A stretch of 64,000 bases of DNA. Origin: Deltaproteobacteria bacterium. Lineage in GTDB: Bacteria; Desulfobacterota; Desulfomonilia; UBA1062. How positions within the stretch are numbered: position 1 is the stretch's first letter; every line of letters begins with the position of its first letter. A program made the translations under genes and the position numbers. The notes under the pieces are model-generated. The model saw only the letters and a program-made list of their open reading frames with translations. It was not told where the DNA came from and made no database searches. Location of the stretch: positions 124,001 through 188,000 of the forward strand of contig JAHDOV010000013.1 of NCBI GenBank assembly GCA_018434685.1, read 5' to 3'. Below are positions 18,933-28,400 of the stretch, in pieces.

Positions 18933-19502
18933 TCAGAGCACCTCGAGCAGGTAGTTCCTCAGTTCCCGGCGCAGTTCCCTGGAGTTGCCGGTATACCTGT
19001 CCAGTTCTTCCCAGAAATCTCTACCATGCCCCTTTATCCTCGTATGCACCAGTTCGTGCAGGATCACGTAGTCCATGAGTTTCAGAGGCAGTCGAGCGAG
19101 CTTGATGTTCAGGCTGATGGCGCCCCGGAGGCTGCAGCTGCCCCAGCGGGTCTTCTGATTTCTGATGGTTATCCGCGTGTACGACAGGCCGGTCTCACGG
19201 GCAAGCTCTTTACACCGCGAGACAATTCTCTGTGCCGCCTCGTCTTTGGCGGCAACCGGGAGCAGGCCTCGCAGGAGCCCCTCGCTCATCTTGTGCCGGT
19301 GTTCGATCTTTGCGGTCTGTTCCCGTATCCAGGCTGCCATGGAAAGGGCGAAGACCCTGCCCCTTTCGAGCGGCATCCCCCTCGGCACACCTACCCGCAC
19401 CGAGCCGTGCCTGACCGTGATGCGCATGCGCCGGGCACGCATGCTCCGTTCCACCGTGACCTTTCCGGCACCTTCGATTTCCACATCCATAGCACTGTTC
19501 AT
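18933..19502 (-). CDS. YgjP/DUF45-type zinc metallopeptidase
   Basis: About 189 residues from the ATG at 19502; the open frame upstream has less support. The zinc-peptidase motif is HELVHTRIKGHGRDFW near residues 138-153, an HExxH with a third His five residues further on, typical of the YgjP/SprT-like family. The N-terminal half has the usual beta-rich extension (MRITVRHGSVRVGVP). No signal peptide is evident, so it is probably cytoplasmic. The substrate is unknown. Confidence 0.85.
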   Translation of the reverse strand: MNSAMDVEIEGAGKVTVERSMRARRMRITVRHGSVRVGVPRGMPLERGRVFALSMAAWIREQTAKIEHRHKMSEGLLRGLLPVAAKDEAAQRIVSRCKELARETGLSYTRITIRNQKTRWGSCSLRGAISLNIKLARLPLKLMDYVILHELVHTRIKGHGRDFWEELDRYTGNSRELRRELRNYLLEVL

Positions 19503-19731
19503 ACACCACCCTGGAACAAGAGCATACCCCGGAACGCACGGCCTGATCAACGCAGCGAATCCCACCGCAAACCTTCGACCTGTTTCTCTCCACTCCTGTA
19601 GTAATCCACACGCATTTCTCTTTTCCGGCGAAGTTTACAAGCAGAATGAGGGCAGGTTGAGAATCAGGTACAGTGCTTTTCCCCGAAGAACGCGCGCATG
19701 GTTTATCTGAGATGATTCGATAAGGCGGAAT

Positions 19732-19756
19732 CAGGGGCGGAACTGGTCCGCCCCTG
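19732..19756 (-). terminator. Hairpin downstream of the cold-shock gene
   Basis: A perfect 10-bp GC-rich stem (19732-19741 with 19747-19756) with a 5-base loop starts 8 bases after the csp stop on the minus strand. The following sequence (ATTCCGCCTTATCG) is only weakly T-rich. Confidence 0.55.
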
Positions 19757-19763
19757 TCGGTTT

Positions 19764-19964
19764 TCAGACTTTAGTGACGTTTGATGCCTGAGGCCCCTTG
19801 GGGCCCTGAACGGTGTCAAAAGAAACACGCTGGCCCTCTTCGAGTTTTCTGAAACCCTTGTCGTTGATAGATGAGTGGTGAACGAAAAGGTCTTCCCCAC
19901 TATCTGAAGTAATGAACCCAAACCCCTTTTTCTCGTCAAACCATTTGACTGTTCCAACTGCCAT
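19764..19964 (-). CDS. Cold-shock protein, CspA family
   Basis: 66 residues, the whole length of a single cold-shock domain. RNP1 is KGFGFITS and RNP2 is LFVHHSSI, after the canonical [11 protein letters not shown] start. Such proteins melt RNA secondary structure. It is one of two csp genes here; the other at 41523 is very similar. GAGGTATTAC precedes the ATG. A 286-base non-coding stretch upstream leaves room for a long cold-responsive leader. The neighbouring DEAD-box helicase gene on the same strand fits a cold/RNA-remodelling theme. Confidence 0.95.
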   Translation of the reverse strand: MAVGTVKWFDEKKGFGFITSDSGEDLFVHHSSINDKGFRKLEEGQRVSFDTVQGPKGPQASNVTKV

Positions 19965-20115
19965 GTAATACCTCGTGTTTCAGATCTCCCGTTCGGCAAA
20001 ACGAAAGGCTCTGCATGTGAATTTCTGGCAATAAGTCCTATCCTCGCCTGAACGTTGATTGAGCAGAATGCATCCAAAAGATGAACTTCCTTGATCAAGA
20101 TTCTTGTAAGATATG

Positions 20116-20134
20116 TACTTATCACAGATAAGTA
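20116..20134. promoter_or_regulatory. Palindrome in the csp leader/promoter region
   Basis: TACTTATC-ACA-GATAAGTA is a perfect 8-bp inverted repeat in the csp upstream gap (19965-20250). A TTGACA lies upstream on the same strand (20166-20161) without a matching -10 at normal spacing. It may be an operator or a small leader hairpin. Confidence 0.45.
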
Positions 20135-20250
20135 GTGACCTTGAGGCAAATTAAAATTCTTGTCAAGGATTTTATTGCTGCCTGAAATCAGAATCCGTCT
20201 CTATTATGAATCAGTTCTGCAAGAAAAGGCCGCGAGCCCAGACACTGGTT

Positions 20251-21909
20251 TTAGCGTGCGGCTCGGCGTGCCTTCTCCGGCCTGGACTTGCTCATGTCCG
20301 AACGCCCTTTGCCCTGTCCTGATTTCGCAATGACCGGTCGGCCCTTTTCCTGCTTGGCCTTGCTGATCATGGGACGGCCCTGTTTCTGCCGTGTCTTGTT
20401 ATTGAAATGAGCAGCCTCGGCAAAGGGGATACTGATATAGCTGAAGTCGTCAAAGATCTTTATGTCGCGCATGAGGTGCTCTTTTACCCCGGTCTCCTGG
20501 TGGATAAGCTTCGCCAGCTTCGGCGGGGTGATCCCCTGGTTGCGTCCCCGTGCCACAAAAAGCCGCGTATGCCCCTTGGTATCGACCGGGTTGACCTGGT
20601 GGATCTCTGCGTACGAGGAGGTGTCCAGCTCTTTGCCGAAGGTGCGTCGCAGACAGGCAGCCAGCACAGTCGCCGCGTCACCGGCTTCTAAGAGTTCGGA
20701 TGCGAGCGTTGAATAATCACCGAAGTTTTCCTCCTGCATGACCTGCTCTATCTCCGATCTGATCCTTGCCCTCTTGGCGGCAATGACCTCGCGCACTCCG
20801 GGGATATGTCCCCTGCGCAACGCAGGGCCTGAGGCGTGGCGGATCGTATCGAGGGTGCGGCGGTCCCGTGAAGTGACAAAGGTGATGGCAATCCCTTTCT
20901 TGCCGGCCCTGCCGGTGCGGCCGATACGGTGAACGTACGCATCGCTGTCCTGCGGTATGGCATAGTTGATCACATGGGAGAGATTGTTGATATCGATGCC
21001 CCGGGCAGCAACATCGGTGGCCACGAGGATGGTGTGCCTTCTGTTGCGGAAACCGCGCATGATCTTCTCGCGCTCGACCTGATTGATGTCACCGTGAATG
21101 CCTTCGGCATGGTATCCCCTCTCCACGAGCCTTGCAGCGATATCCGCTGTCTCCACCCGGGTCCGGCAGAAGACCAGGCCGTAGAATTCCGGTTCCATAT
21201 CGATAGTGCGGCACAGCGCCTCGAACTTGTCCTGCTCGCGCACCTCGAAATAGATCTGTTCGGTAAGCTGTGGGTCTTTAGCCTTACGGATGGTGGTAAT
21301 GGTCTCGTACTCGCGCATGTAGCGCCGGGCAATGGCGATTACCTGACGCGGCATGGTAGCCGAGAAGAGCAGGGTCCTGCGCTCCTGCGGTGCATGGGAG
21401 AGGATGGTCTCGATATCTTCGATAAAACCCATGTCCAGCATCTGATCCGCCTCGTCGAGCACCAGGAAGGCAAGGCTTTCCAGGCGGAGCGATCCACGCC
21501 GGATATGATCGAGGATGCGCCCGGGTGTTCCCACCACGATGTTCGCTCCCTGCTTCAATCCCTTGAGCTGCGGTCCGATGGCCTGTCCCCCATAGACCGG
21601 CAGCACTTCGATATTCCTGCTTCCCTTGAGCGAGCTGATCTCGCCTGCGACCTGGAGAGCCAGTTCTCTGGTAGGCACCAGCACGAGGGCCTTCACCTCT
21701 TTGTCCTGTGCATTCAGGCCTTCCAGTATCGGGATACCGAATGCGGCTGTCTTGCCGGTGCCGGTCTCGGCCTGGGCCACCACATCACGCTCATCATTCA
21801 GGAGGAATGGAATGACGCTGCTCTGAATTGGCGTGGGATCTTCAAATCCCTTCTTGGCCAGTGTCTTGAGCATGGTTTTAGAAAGGCCCAGGTTCATGAA
21901 TTGTTCCAT
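20251..21909 (-). CDS. DEAD-box RNA helicase with DbpA-type RNA-binding domain (DeaD/CsdA-like)
   Basis: 552 residues from the ATG at 21909, with AGGGGA 8 bases upstream; 50 more open upstream codons are not supported. Helicase motifs in order: Q-motif GFEDPTPIQ, AETGTGKT, PTRELALQ, TPGRILDH, VLDEADQ, SATMP, ATDVAARGID, HRIGRTGR. After about residue 400 a DbpA-like RNA-recognition fold binds structured RNA (ARGRNQGITPPKLAKLIHQ). The extreme C-terminus is a basic 12-residue repeat tail. It unwinds RNA in ribosome assembly or mRNA decay, often at low temperature. Confidence 0.93.
   Translation of the reverse strand: MEQFMNLGLSKTMLKTLAKKGFEDPTPIQSSVIPFLLNDERDVVAQAETGTGKTAAFGIPILEGLNAQDKEVKALVLVPTRELALQVAGEISSLKGSRNIEVLPVYGGQAIGPQLKGLKQGANIVVGTPGRILDHIRRGSLRLESLAFLVLDEADQMLDMGFIEDIETILSHAPQERRTLLFSATMPRQVIAIARRYMREYETITTIRKAKDPQLTEQIYFEVREQDKFEALCRTIDMEPEFYGLVFCRTRVETADIAARLVERGYHAEGIHGDINQVEREKIMRGFRNRRHTILVATDVAARGIDINNLSHVINYAIPQDSDAYVHRIGRTGRAGKKGIAITFVTSRDRRTLDTIRHASGPALRRGHIPGVREVIAAKRARIRSEIEQVMQEENFGDYSTLASELLEAGDAATVLAACLRRTFGKELDTSSYAEIHQVNPVDTKGHTRLFVARGRNQGITPPKLAKLIHQETGVKEHLMRDIKIFDDFSYISIPFAEAAHFNNKTRQKQGRPMISKAKQEKGRPVIAKSGQGKGRSDMSKSRPEKARRAAR
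20254..20388 (-). repeat. 12-residue basic tandem repeat in helicase tail
   Basis: The last 45 residues are three 12-residue units plus a 9-residue partial unit. Each unit is K/G/R-rich: QKQGRPMISKAK, QEKGRPVIAKSG, QGKGRSDMSKSR, then PEKARRAAR. It is likely an RNA-binding tail, and a place where replication slippage could change copy number. Confidence 0.75.
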
Positions 21910-22328
21910 ACTGATTCCCCTTTGTTTTTTATAAAGTAACATCTCGCAGACACACAAAGGTTCAGCAGTGGATACCTTTGAAGGTGGTGCCAAGAGTCTC
22001 TGTAACCGGCTTATAGCGTATTCCGTACAGAATACCAGCAAAAAATTCAGGAAATGCAAAAAAATAGAACGTATTTCCCCTGGGATCCGGGCTCGTTCTC
22101 TGTGGCATCACCCGGGTTCCCCCTGGTGCACAGCAATCTTATCCCTTGAATGCAGGGCCTTGCTCAACACAGGGGAACCCTGCTCTCTCTGAACAAGAAA
22201 AAGCTGCTGCAGGGTTCTCGGAAATGGTTCTTGATAAAAGGGGGGCCCAAAGAGGGGGGCATTTAGTTAATAAGTAAAACCCATAATAAGTTTCACCGGC
22301 AAAAAGTCAAGATGACACCCTGGATAAC
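21910..22328. other. Intergenic region between CoA-transferase and helicase genes
   Basis: The 419 bases lie upstream of the helicase and downstream of the CoA transferase on the minus strand. They hold the helicase promoter/operator candidate (22010-22035). I see no supported gene; a direct terminator for the CoA transferase was not recognised. Confidence 0.5.
22010..22035 (-). promoter_or_regulatory. Palindrome overlapping the helicase promoter
   Basis: GTATTC-CGTACA-GAATAC (22018-22035) is palindromic except for one central base pair. On the minus strand it sits directly upstream of TATAAG (22015-22010), a good -10, so it would occupy the -35/spacer region. No strong -35 hexamer is visible at the normal distance, which fits an activator-dependent or tightly regulated promoter. 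Helicase start is about 100 bases downstream. Confidence 0.4.
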
Positions 22329-23711
22329 CTAATTCCTTGCTCTCTGTCTCTCCCGAAGGAAGACCGGGGCTTCCAAAGGATATGCATCGCCCACGGGATC
22401 TCCCTCATCAGCGGCCGACCACCCGTAGAGTTCTCTGCACTCCCTGTGGAGCTGATCCCTGAATTGCGGTGCCGCAATGTTCACGAGGGCCTCACTTCGC
22501 TGTCTGAGGGTCAGTCCTTTGAGCCTGACGAGACCATACTCTGTTGCGACATAATCCACATCGTGCCGGTTCGTTGTAACGGCCTGCCCTCTCTCGAGCG
22601 AGCATACGATGCGCGAGATCTTGCCCGCTGAGGCAGTCGCGGGCAAGGCGATGATGTTTCTCCCTCCCCTGGAGAACGCCGCACCCCTGACGAAATCCAC
22701 CTGTCCACCCACGCCACTGAACTGTCTGGGACCAATCGTGTCGGCAGCCACCTGTCCGAGCAGATCGACTGAAATGGCGGCATTGACGGTAACCATGTTG
22801 TCGTTGCGGGCAATAACCATGGGATCGTTCGTGAAGTCTACAGGATACATCTCCACCATGGGATGCCTGTCGAGCCACCGGTAGAATTTATTCGTGCCGA
22901 GCGCCAGGTTGGCCACGATCTTGCCGGGCATGAAGTTCTTCCTCGTACCGTTGATCACCCCGCAGTCCACCAGGGGCATGATCGAGTCCGAGAGCATCTC
23001 GGTGTGGATGCCCAGGTCTCTCCGGTTCGTGAGATACCGCAATACTGCATCCGGTATGGACCCGAACCCTATCTGAAGACAGTCCCCGTCATGAATCAGC
23101 GTCGAGATGTAACGGCCGATACTCATCTCGATCTCGCCGGTATTGGGAGGGGCAATTTCCATGAGCGGGGCACTGGTGGGTACGAACAGATCGATATCGT
23201 CAACGCTCAGGTATGATTTTCCACCTGTGTTCGGCATATTGGGATTCACTTCTGCAATCACGATCTTCGCGTTCAGAGCTGCCTCCCTGGTGTAATCCAC
23301 GGAGATCCCGAGACTCACCAACCCGTCTGCATCAGGAGGCGAAACCGAGATGAGGGCGACATCGACAGGCAGGGTCCCATCCTTGAAGAGCTGGGGAACC
23401 TGGTAAAAATAGCACGGTGTATAGTCGGCCGCGCCCTCATTCACTGCCCTTCGGGTACTGTGTCCCGCAAACAGAGAGTTATGTCGGAACGAATCACGGT
23501 ACTGGTGCTCACAGTACAGGGAAGAGTTCGCCGGCAGCATGTGCACGATTTCCACATCCCTGAGCACTGGGGCACGATCGAGCATGGCATGCACCAGCGA
23601 TTGCGGCTCCGCACAGGCATGGCCGAGAACGATCCGGTCTCCGGACTTTATGAGTTTCACTGCATTTTCTGCAGATACGAGTCTTCCGTAGTATCTCTGT
23701 CTCCAACTCAT
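22329..23711 (-). CDS. Acetyl-CoA hydrolase/transferase family (4-hydroxybutyrate- or butyrate-CoA transferase-like)
   Basis: 460 residues, typical of family I cat2/abfT-type CoA transferases. The probable catalytic glutamate lies in GIHTEMLSDS near residue 237. The CoA-binding loop is GVGGQVDFVRGA, and the GIDYVATEYG-like segment appears as DVDYVATEYGLVRLKG. It moves CoA between acyl groups, for example acetyl-CoA to another carboxylate, without ATP. It is followed upstream by an acyl-CoA dehydrogenase gene on the same strand, pointing to carboxylic-acid catabolism. Substrate cannot be set from sequence. Confidence 0.88.
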   Translation of the reverse strand: MSWRQRYYGRLVSAENAVKLIKSGDRIVLGHACAEPQSLVHAMLDRAPVLRDVEIVHMLPANSSLYCEHQYRDSFRHNSLFAGHSTRRAVNEGAADYTPCYFYQVPQLFKDGTLPVDVALISVSPPDADGLVSLGISVDYTREAALNAKIVIAEVNPNMPNTGGKSYLSVDDIDLFVPTSAPLMEIAPPNTGEIEMSIGRYISTLIHDGDCLQIGFGSIPDAVLRYLTNRRDLGIHTEMLSDSIMPLVDCGVINGTRKNFMPGKIVANLALGTNKFYRWLDRHPMVEMYPVDFTNDPMVIARNDNMVTVNAAISVDLLGQVAADTIGPRQFSGVGGQVDFVRGAAFSRGGRNIIALPATASAGKISRIVCSLERGQAVTTNRHDVDYVATEYGLVRLKGLTLRQRSEALVNIAAPQFRDQLHRECRELYGWSAADEGDPVGDAYPLEAPVFLRERQRARN

Positions 23712-23762
23712 ATGGTAAACATCTCCCGGGTGCTGATTTCATTCATGTTGTAAATTACGATT

Positions 23763-23790
23763 TTTAAATGAGTTATGAGATACTTGTCAA
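23763..23790 (-). promoter_or_regulatory. Promoter for the CoA-transferase gene
   Basis: Minus strand: perfect TTGACA (23790-23785), 16-base spacer, TTTAAA (23768-23763), about 50 bases before the ATG. The rest of the 319-base gap 23712-24030 shows no gene. The site suggests the CoA transferase can be transcribed separately from the dehydrogenase. Confidence 0.5.
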
Positions 23791-24030
23791 TAAGACGGAC
23801 ACCCCGGCCACCTGTAGGCCATACGCTGACGAACAGTGTCCCTGCTTCAATAACTCGATGATATGATGTGCTTAATAAAGGAGATAGAGCACAATGGGCA
23901 TGAGCTTTTTTGAAGAAAACCGTGTTCTTCACGGTAATGTTCAGCCCGGACAACGCACCTCCATTGCCTGCTGAGAGAGTGCCTGCAGGCCGGCGGCAGG
24001 TCGTACCGGTGAACGGAGATGCAGCCCGGC

Positions 24031-25176
24031 CTATCTCAGGTAATTCGCGATGATCAGTTTCTGGACCTCGCTCGTGCCTGCGCCGATGGCATAGACCTTT
24101 GCGTCCCGCATGTATTTCTCGACAGGGAACTCTTTCATGTATCCGTATCCCCCGTGTATGTGCACTGCCTCGGCAGTCACCCTGTTCACCATCTCGCAGG
24201 CATAGAGTTTGACCATGGCTGCCAGCATTCTCGTTTCCCTGAAGTTCCGCTCGTCCCAGCAGGCAAGTCCCTTGTACGCGAGCAGTCTCGCAGCCTCGAT
24301 CTCCACGAGCATGGTGGCGAGTTTGTCCTGTATCATCTGGAAATTGAAGATGGGCTGAGAAAACTGCTCCCGTTCCTTTGCATACCGAAGGGCTGCGTCA
24401 AAGGCCGCCTGGGCAATCCCGATGGCCTGACAACTCCAGAGGAACCGCTCGATGTCGAGCCCGGAAAACATGATCTGCAGGCCCTTTCCCTCCACGCCAC
24501 CCAGGAGGTTCTCCTGAGGGACCCGGCAGTCTTCCAGGGCGATCTCGCCGGTCGGCGACGAGCGCAGCCCCATCTTCGAGAATTTTCTGCCCACCTGGTA
24601 GCCGGGAAAATCCCTCTCGACAATGAAGGCGCTCAGCCCGTTTATCCCGAGAGACGGGTCAACGGTTGCATAGACCAGGGCGATATCCGCAAAGGGGGCA
24701 TTCGAGATGAAGGTCTTGCTGCCATTGAGGACATATTCCCTGCCGTCTTTGCGTGCCCGCGTCTTCAGAGAGATGGCATCTGAGCCCGCACCCGGCTCGG
24801 TGAGCCCCATGCAGCCTCGCCTTTCCCCGCTCGCCAGCAGGGGGAGATATTTCTCCTTCTGCCCCGGAGTCCCGTTCCGCTCGATATTGTCACCGCACAG
24901 GAGGCTGTGGGCCCCGATGACAACGGCAACACCGGCATCCACCCTGCTCACCTCCTCGGCTATGAGACCCAGCGAAAGGTAGTCGGTCCTGGTGCCGCCG
25001 TACTCGGGCGCTATGCCCATGCCGACAAACCCCATGTCCCTGACCTTCTCCCACAATACCTCCACAAAGATTTCATCCTGGTCCATCTTCTCGACCAGTG
25101 GCAAGATCTCCCTGTGGGCAAACCTCCGCACGGTTTCGCGCAGCAGGAGCTGCTCCTCATTCAGCTTGAAATCCAT
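24031..25176 (-). CDS. Acyl-CoA dehydrogenase
   Basis: 381 residues, standard length for a flavin acyl-CoA dehydrogenase. Signature 1 is GCMGLTEPGAGSDA at about 125-138, signature 2 is the MVNRVTAEAVHIHGGYGYMKEFPVEKYMRDAK segment, and the catalytic base lies in the family position before the C-terminal TSEVQKLIIANYL. It removes two hydrogens from an acyl-CoA to give the 2-enoyl-CoA, passing electrons to ETF. AGGGGAGGGAACC precedes the ATG. Acyl-chain preference is not evident. Together with the CoA transferase and the enoyl-CoA hydratase it fits beta-oxidation. Confidence 0.93.
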   Translation of the reverse strand: MDFKLNEEQLLLRETVRRFAHREILPLVEKMDQDEIFVEVLWEKVRDMGFVGMGIAPEYGGTRTDYLSLGLIAEEVSRVDAGVAVVIGAHSLLCGDNIERNGTPGQKEKYLPLLASGERRGCMGLTEPGAGSDAISLKTRARKDGREYVLNGSKTFISNAPFADIALVYATVDPSLGINGLSAFIVERDFPGYQVGRKFSKMGLRSSPTGEIALEDCRVPQENLLGGVEGKGLQIMFSGLDIERFLWSCQAIGIAQAAFDAALRYAKEREQFSQPIFNFQMIQDKLATMLVEIEAARLLAYKGLACWDERNFRETRMLAAMVKLYACEMVNRVTAEAVHIHGGYGYMKEFPVEKYMRDAKVYAIGAGTSEVQKLIIANYLR

Positions 25177-25467
25177 GGTTCCCTCCCCTGTTCACATCAA
25201 TACGATACATGCCGGAGCACGCCCCGGAAACCCTGTCACCCGGCAAGACCTCTCGCTGGTATTGAAAAATCCAGCTCTGCCTTGTGTACGGCGCGACATG
25301 AAAACCCATTCGTCATCATTCTACAGGGAAATCCATGCCGGTACAAGCCTCCTGATTTCCGGCAGTTCTTCGAAAGGCCACAAGGGCTGGCAGGGTTCCT
25401 GAGCCAGGTCTCCGCTTGAGACCCGGCAAGCAGGCAAGCTTTCAAATACAGGCATGCAGGGGGACGA

Positions 25468-28400
25468 TCAGCGCTGATCCAGCACCCTGCGGATCGTTCC
25501 TGCGAGGTCTCTCTTCACGAGGGGTTTCAGGATAAAGGCCCTGATGCCAATGGCCCGGGCCTGCTCCTCGGAGATGATCTCGCTGTACCCGGTACACAGG
25601 ATGATCGGTATATCGGGCCGGACCTCCAGGATATTCCGGGCAAGCCTGTCACCGGTGAGGTTCGGCATGGTCATGTCGGTAATCACCAGATCGTACCGGT
25701 CCGGATCGGTCTTAAACAGCTCGAGGGCCTCGATGCTGCTCGTCCTGGTGGTCACCGAGTAGCCGAGCCGCTCCAGCACCTGTTTGCCGATATAGGTCAG
25801 TGCAGCCTCGTCGTCGACAAGCAGGATGCTCTCGGTCCCGGTGGGGATGCTCATCTCCTCCGCTGCCTCTTCCTCCGGCATTCTCACGATCCGGGGGAGA
25901 TATACCATAAACGTCGATCCCCTGCCGGGCTGGCTCTTGACGGATATGGCACCCCCGATACCGGCAACGATGCCGTGAACGATAGCCAGCCCGAGCCCGG
26001 TGCCCTTCCCCTTCTCCTTGGTGGTGTAATACGGCTCGAAGATCCTCTCCATGATCTTCGCAGGGATGCCGGTTCCGGTGTCGTTTACCGTGAGAACCAC
26101 GTAGGGACCGGGTTCCTTGAGATTCAGCCACAGCGTCGCCTCTGCATCGAGCTCCTCCTGATCGAGCTCAACGGTAAGCACGCCGCCCTCGGACTCCATG
26201 GCCTGGCCTGCATTGGTGCAGAGATTCATGATGACCTGGTTGATCTGGGTCGGGTCTGCCAGTACCATGCCGTCGCTGCGGATGATCCTGCGGATCTCGA
26301 TGGTTGACGGCAGCGATGCCCTCAGGAGCTTGAGAGCCTCGTTCACGAGGTTCTTCACCATGATCGGCTTGGCTTCCCCCTCCTTCTGGCGGCTGAAGGT
26401 CAGGATCTGTCTGACGAGATCCCGGGCCCTGTTTCCTGCCTTGAGGACCTCGGAGAGGTGATCATTGATCTCGGGCGTTATCCCGTCCTCGGTGAGCGCC
26501 AGCTCGGTATAGCCGATGATCGCGGAGAGGATGTTGTTGAAGTCATGGGCAATACCGCCTGCCAGGGTACCGATGGCCTCCATCTTCTGGGACTGCAGGA
26601 AACTCGCCTCGAGGATTCTGCGCTGCTCTTCCATCTGCCTGCGCTCGGTGATGTCGCGGGTGATCCCCATGATCCGGTACGGCTTGCCTTCCCTGTCATA
26701 GAGCAGGGTGACCGTCACCTCTGTCCACACCGTTGATCCGTCGCTTCTCACCATTTCCAGCTCAAGGGTCCTGGACCAGTCCGGGCCGTGGGAATGACCG
26801 CTCTGTTCGAGCCTGAATTCCTCTCCCAGGATCTCGACCGCCTGCCTGTAGGATTCAGGGGTGAGGATCTCTTCGATGCCCTGTTTCATGGCCTCTTCCA
26901 CCGAATACCCCCGCAGGTGTTTAACCGACGGGCTCACATACATGAACCTCAGGTCCATATCGAGCACCCAGATCACATCCCGGGCGTTCTCTGCCAGGAG
27001 CCGGTAGCGCTCTTCGCTCTCCTGCAGTGCCTGCTCGGCCTCTCTGCGCTGCGAGGTGTCCCGCAGCATCCCCAGGAGGAGCTGTTGTCCTTCGAGTACG
27101 ATCATGGATGAATTTATGTCCGCATAGAAGATGCTGCCGTCTTTGCGCTGAACCGGGATATCCAGGGAGATGAACGATTCCCCCTTTACCTGGCGCTCGA
27201 ACTGTTTCAGCACCCAGTCGAGTGCCTCCGGGGGATGGATGCCCTGCACCCTGAGCGTCTTCACCTCTTCAAGGGTATAGCCCAGCATGTCGCAGAATGC
27301 ATGATTTGCAGCCACGAGCAGTCTTGTCTCGAGGTCGATCACAATAATGCCATCGGTGGTGCTCTCGAAGATGGTGCGGAAGCGTTCCTCGCTCTCGCGT
27401 ATCTTGTCTTCGGCGTTTTTACGCTCGGTGATGTCCTCCAGAAAACCGTCGATCCTGATTATCTGCCCCTCGTCATCCAGTGAGGGAGTGGCAGCATCCC
27501 TGAGCCATTTGACGGCGCCGTCCTTTGCGATGATGCGATATTCGATGTTGAGGGGCCCTTTTTCCCTGCGGTGCTCCCGGAGTTTTTCCAGGACATGGTC
27601 CCTGTCCTGAGGAAAAATAACATCCATCCACAGTGCAGGGTCTTCCAGGAACTCCTTTTTGGAATAGCCTGTCAGCTCATCGATCCTCCCGGTGATGAAC
27701 AGCGTCGTTGAATGGTCGTCGGGCAGCGCCGAATACACAACGACCGGGATGTTCTCACTGACCATCCGGTATTTCTCCTCGCTCTTCTGGAAGTCCACCC
27801 GTGCATGCCGGAAATCATCAACGAGCTTGTTTGCATACTCGCCGATGGTCCTGAACTCGTTGAAGGTAAGCACATCCGTGTCGATCTTCTCGTAGGACGT
27901 GGCGGCCCTGCGGAAAAAGGTCATGAAGGAGTCGATCCCTGTCTGCGTTTTCTTTGAAATGAACCTGGCAATGAGCAGACTGATAATGATGAAAGAGATA
28001 AACAGGACGATGATGAAGAGCATCTGCCTCAGCACGGTCTGGCGGTACCCTTTCTGCTCGGCTGCAATGGCCAGCTCCAGGTCGTCGAGATACACCCCGG
28101 TGCCGATAACCCACCCCCATTCCTGGAAGGAGACCGCGTAGCTCAGCTTCTGGGTCTGGACCCCCGTGGAGAGCTTGGGCCAGGTATATTTCACATACCC
28201 GCCGCCCGAGCGCCTGCTTGCGCTGATGAGCTCCCGGCCGAGCGGTACCCCCTGGGGGTCGGTAAGGTCGATGATATTGGTCCCGACCAGCTTTTTATCC
28301 GGGTGGCACAGGATCAACCCGTCGTTGCGCATCACGAAGATGTAGCCTTCGTTGCCGAAACTGATACGACTGATGCGCTCCAGGGCCTCCTTCTTGAGAT

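Noticed and set aside
20929-21939. A 336-codon plus-strand frame
   Set aside because: It lies antisense to the well-supported DEAD-box helicase motifs.
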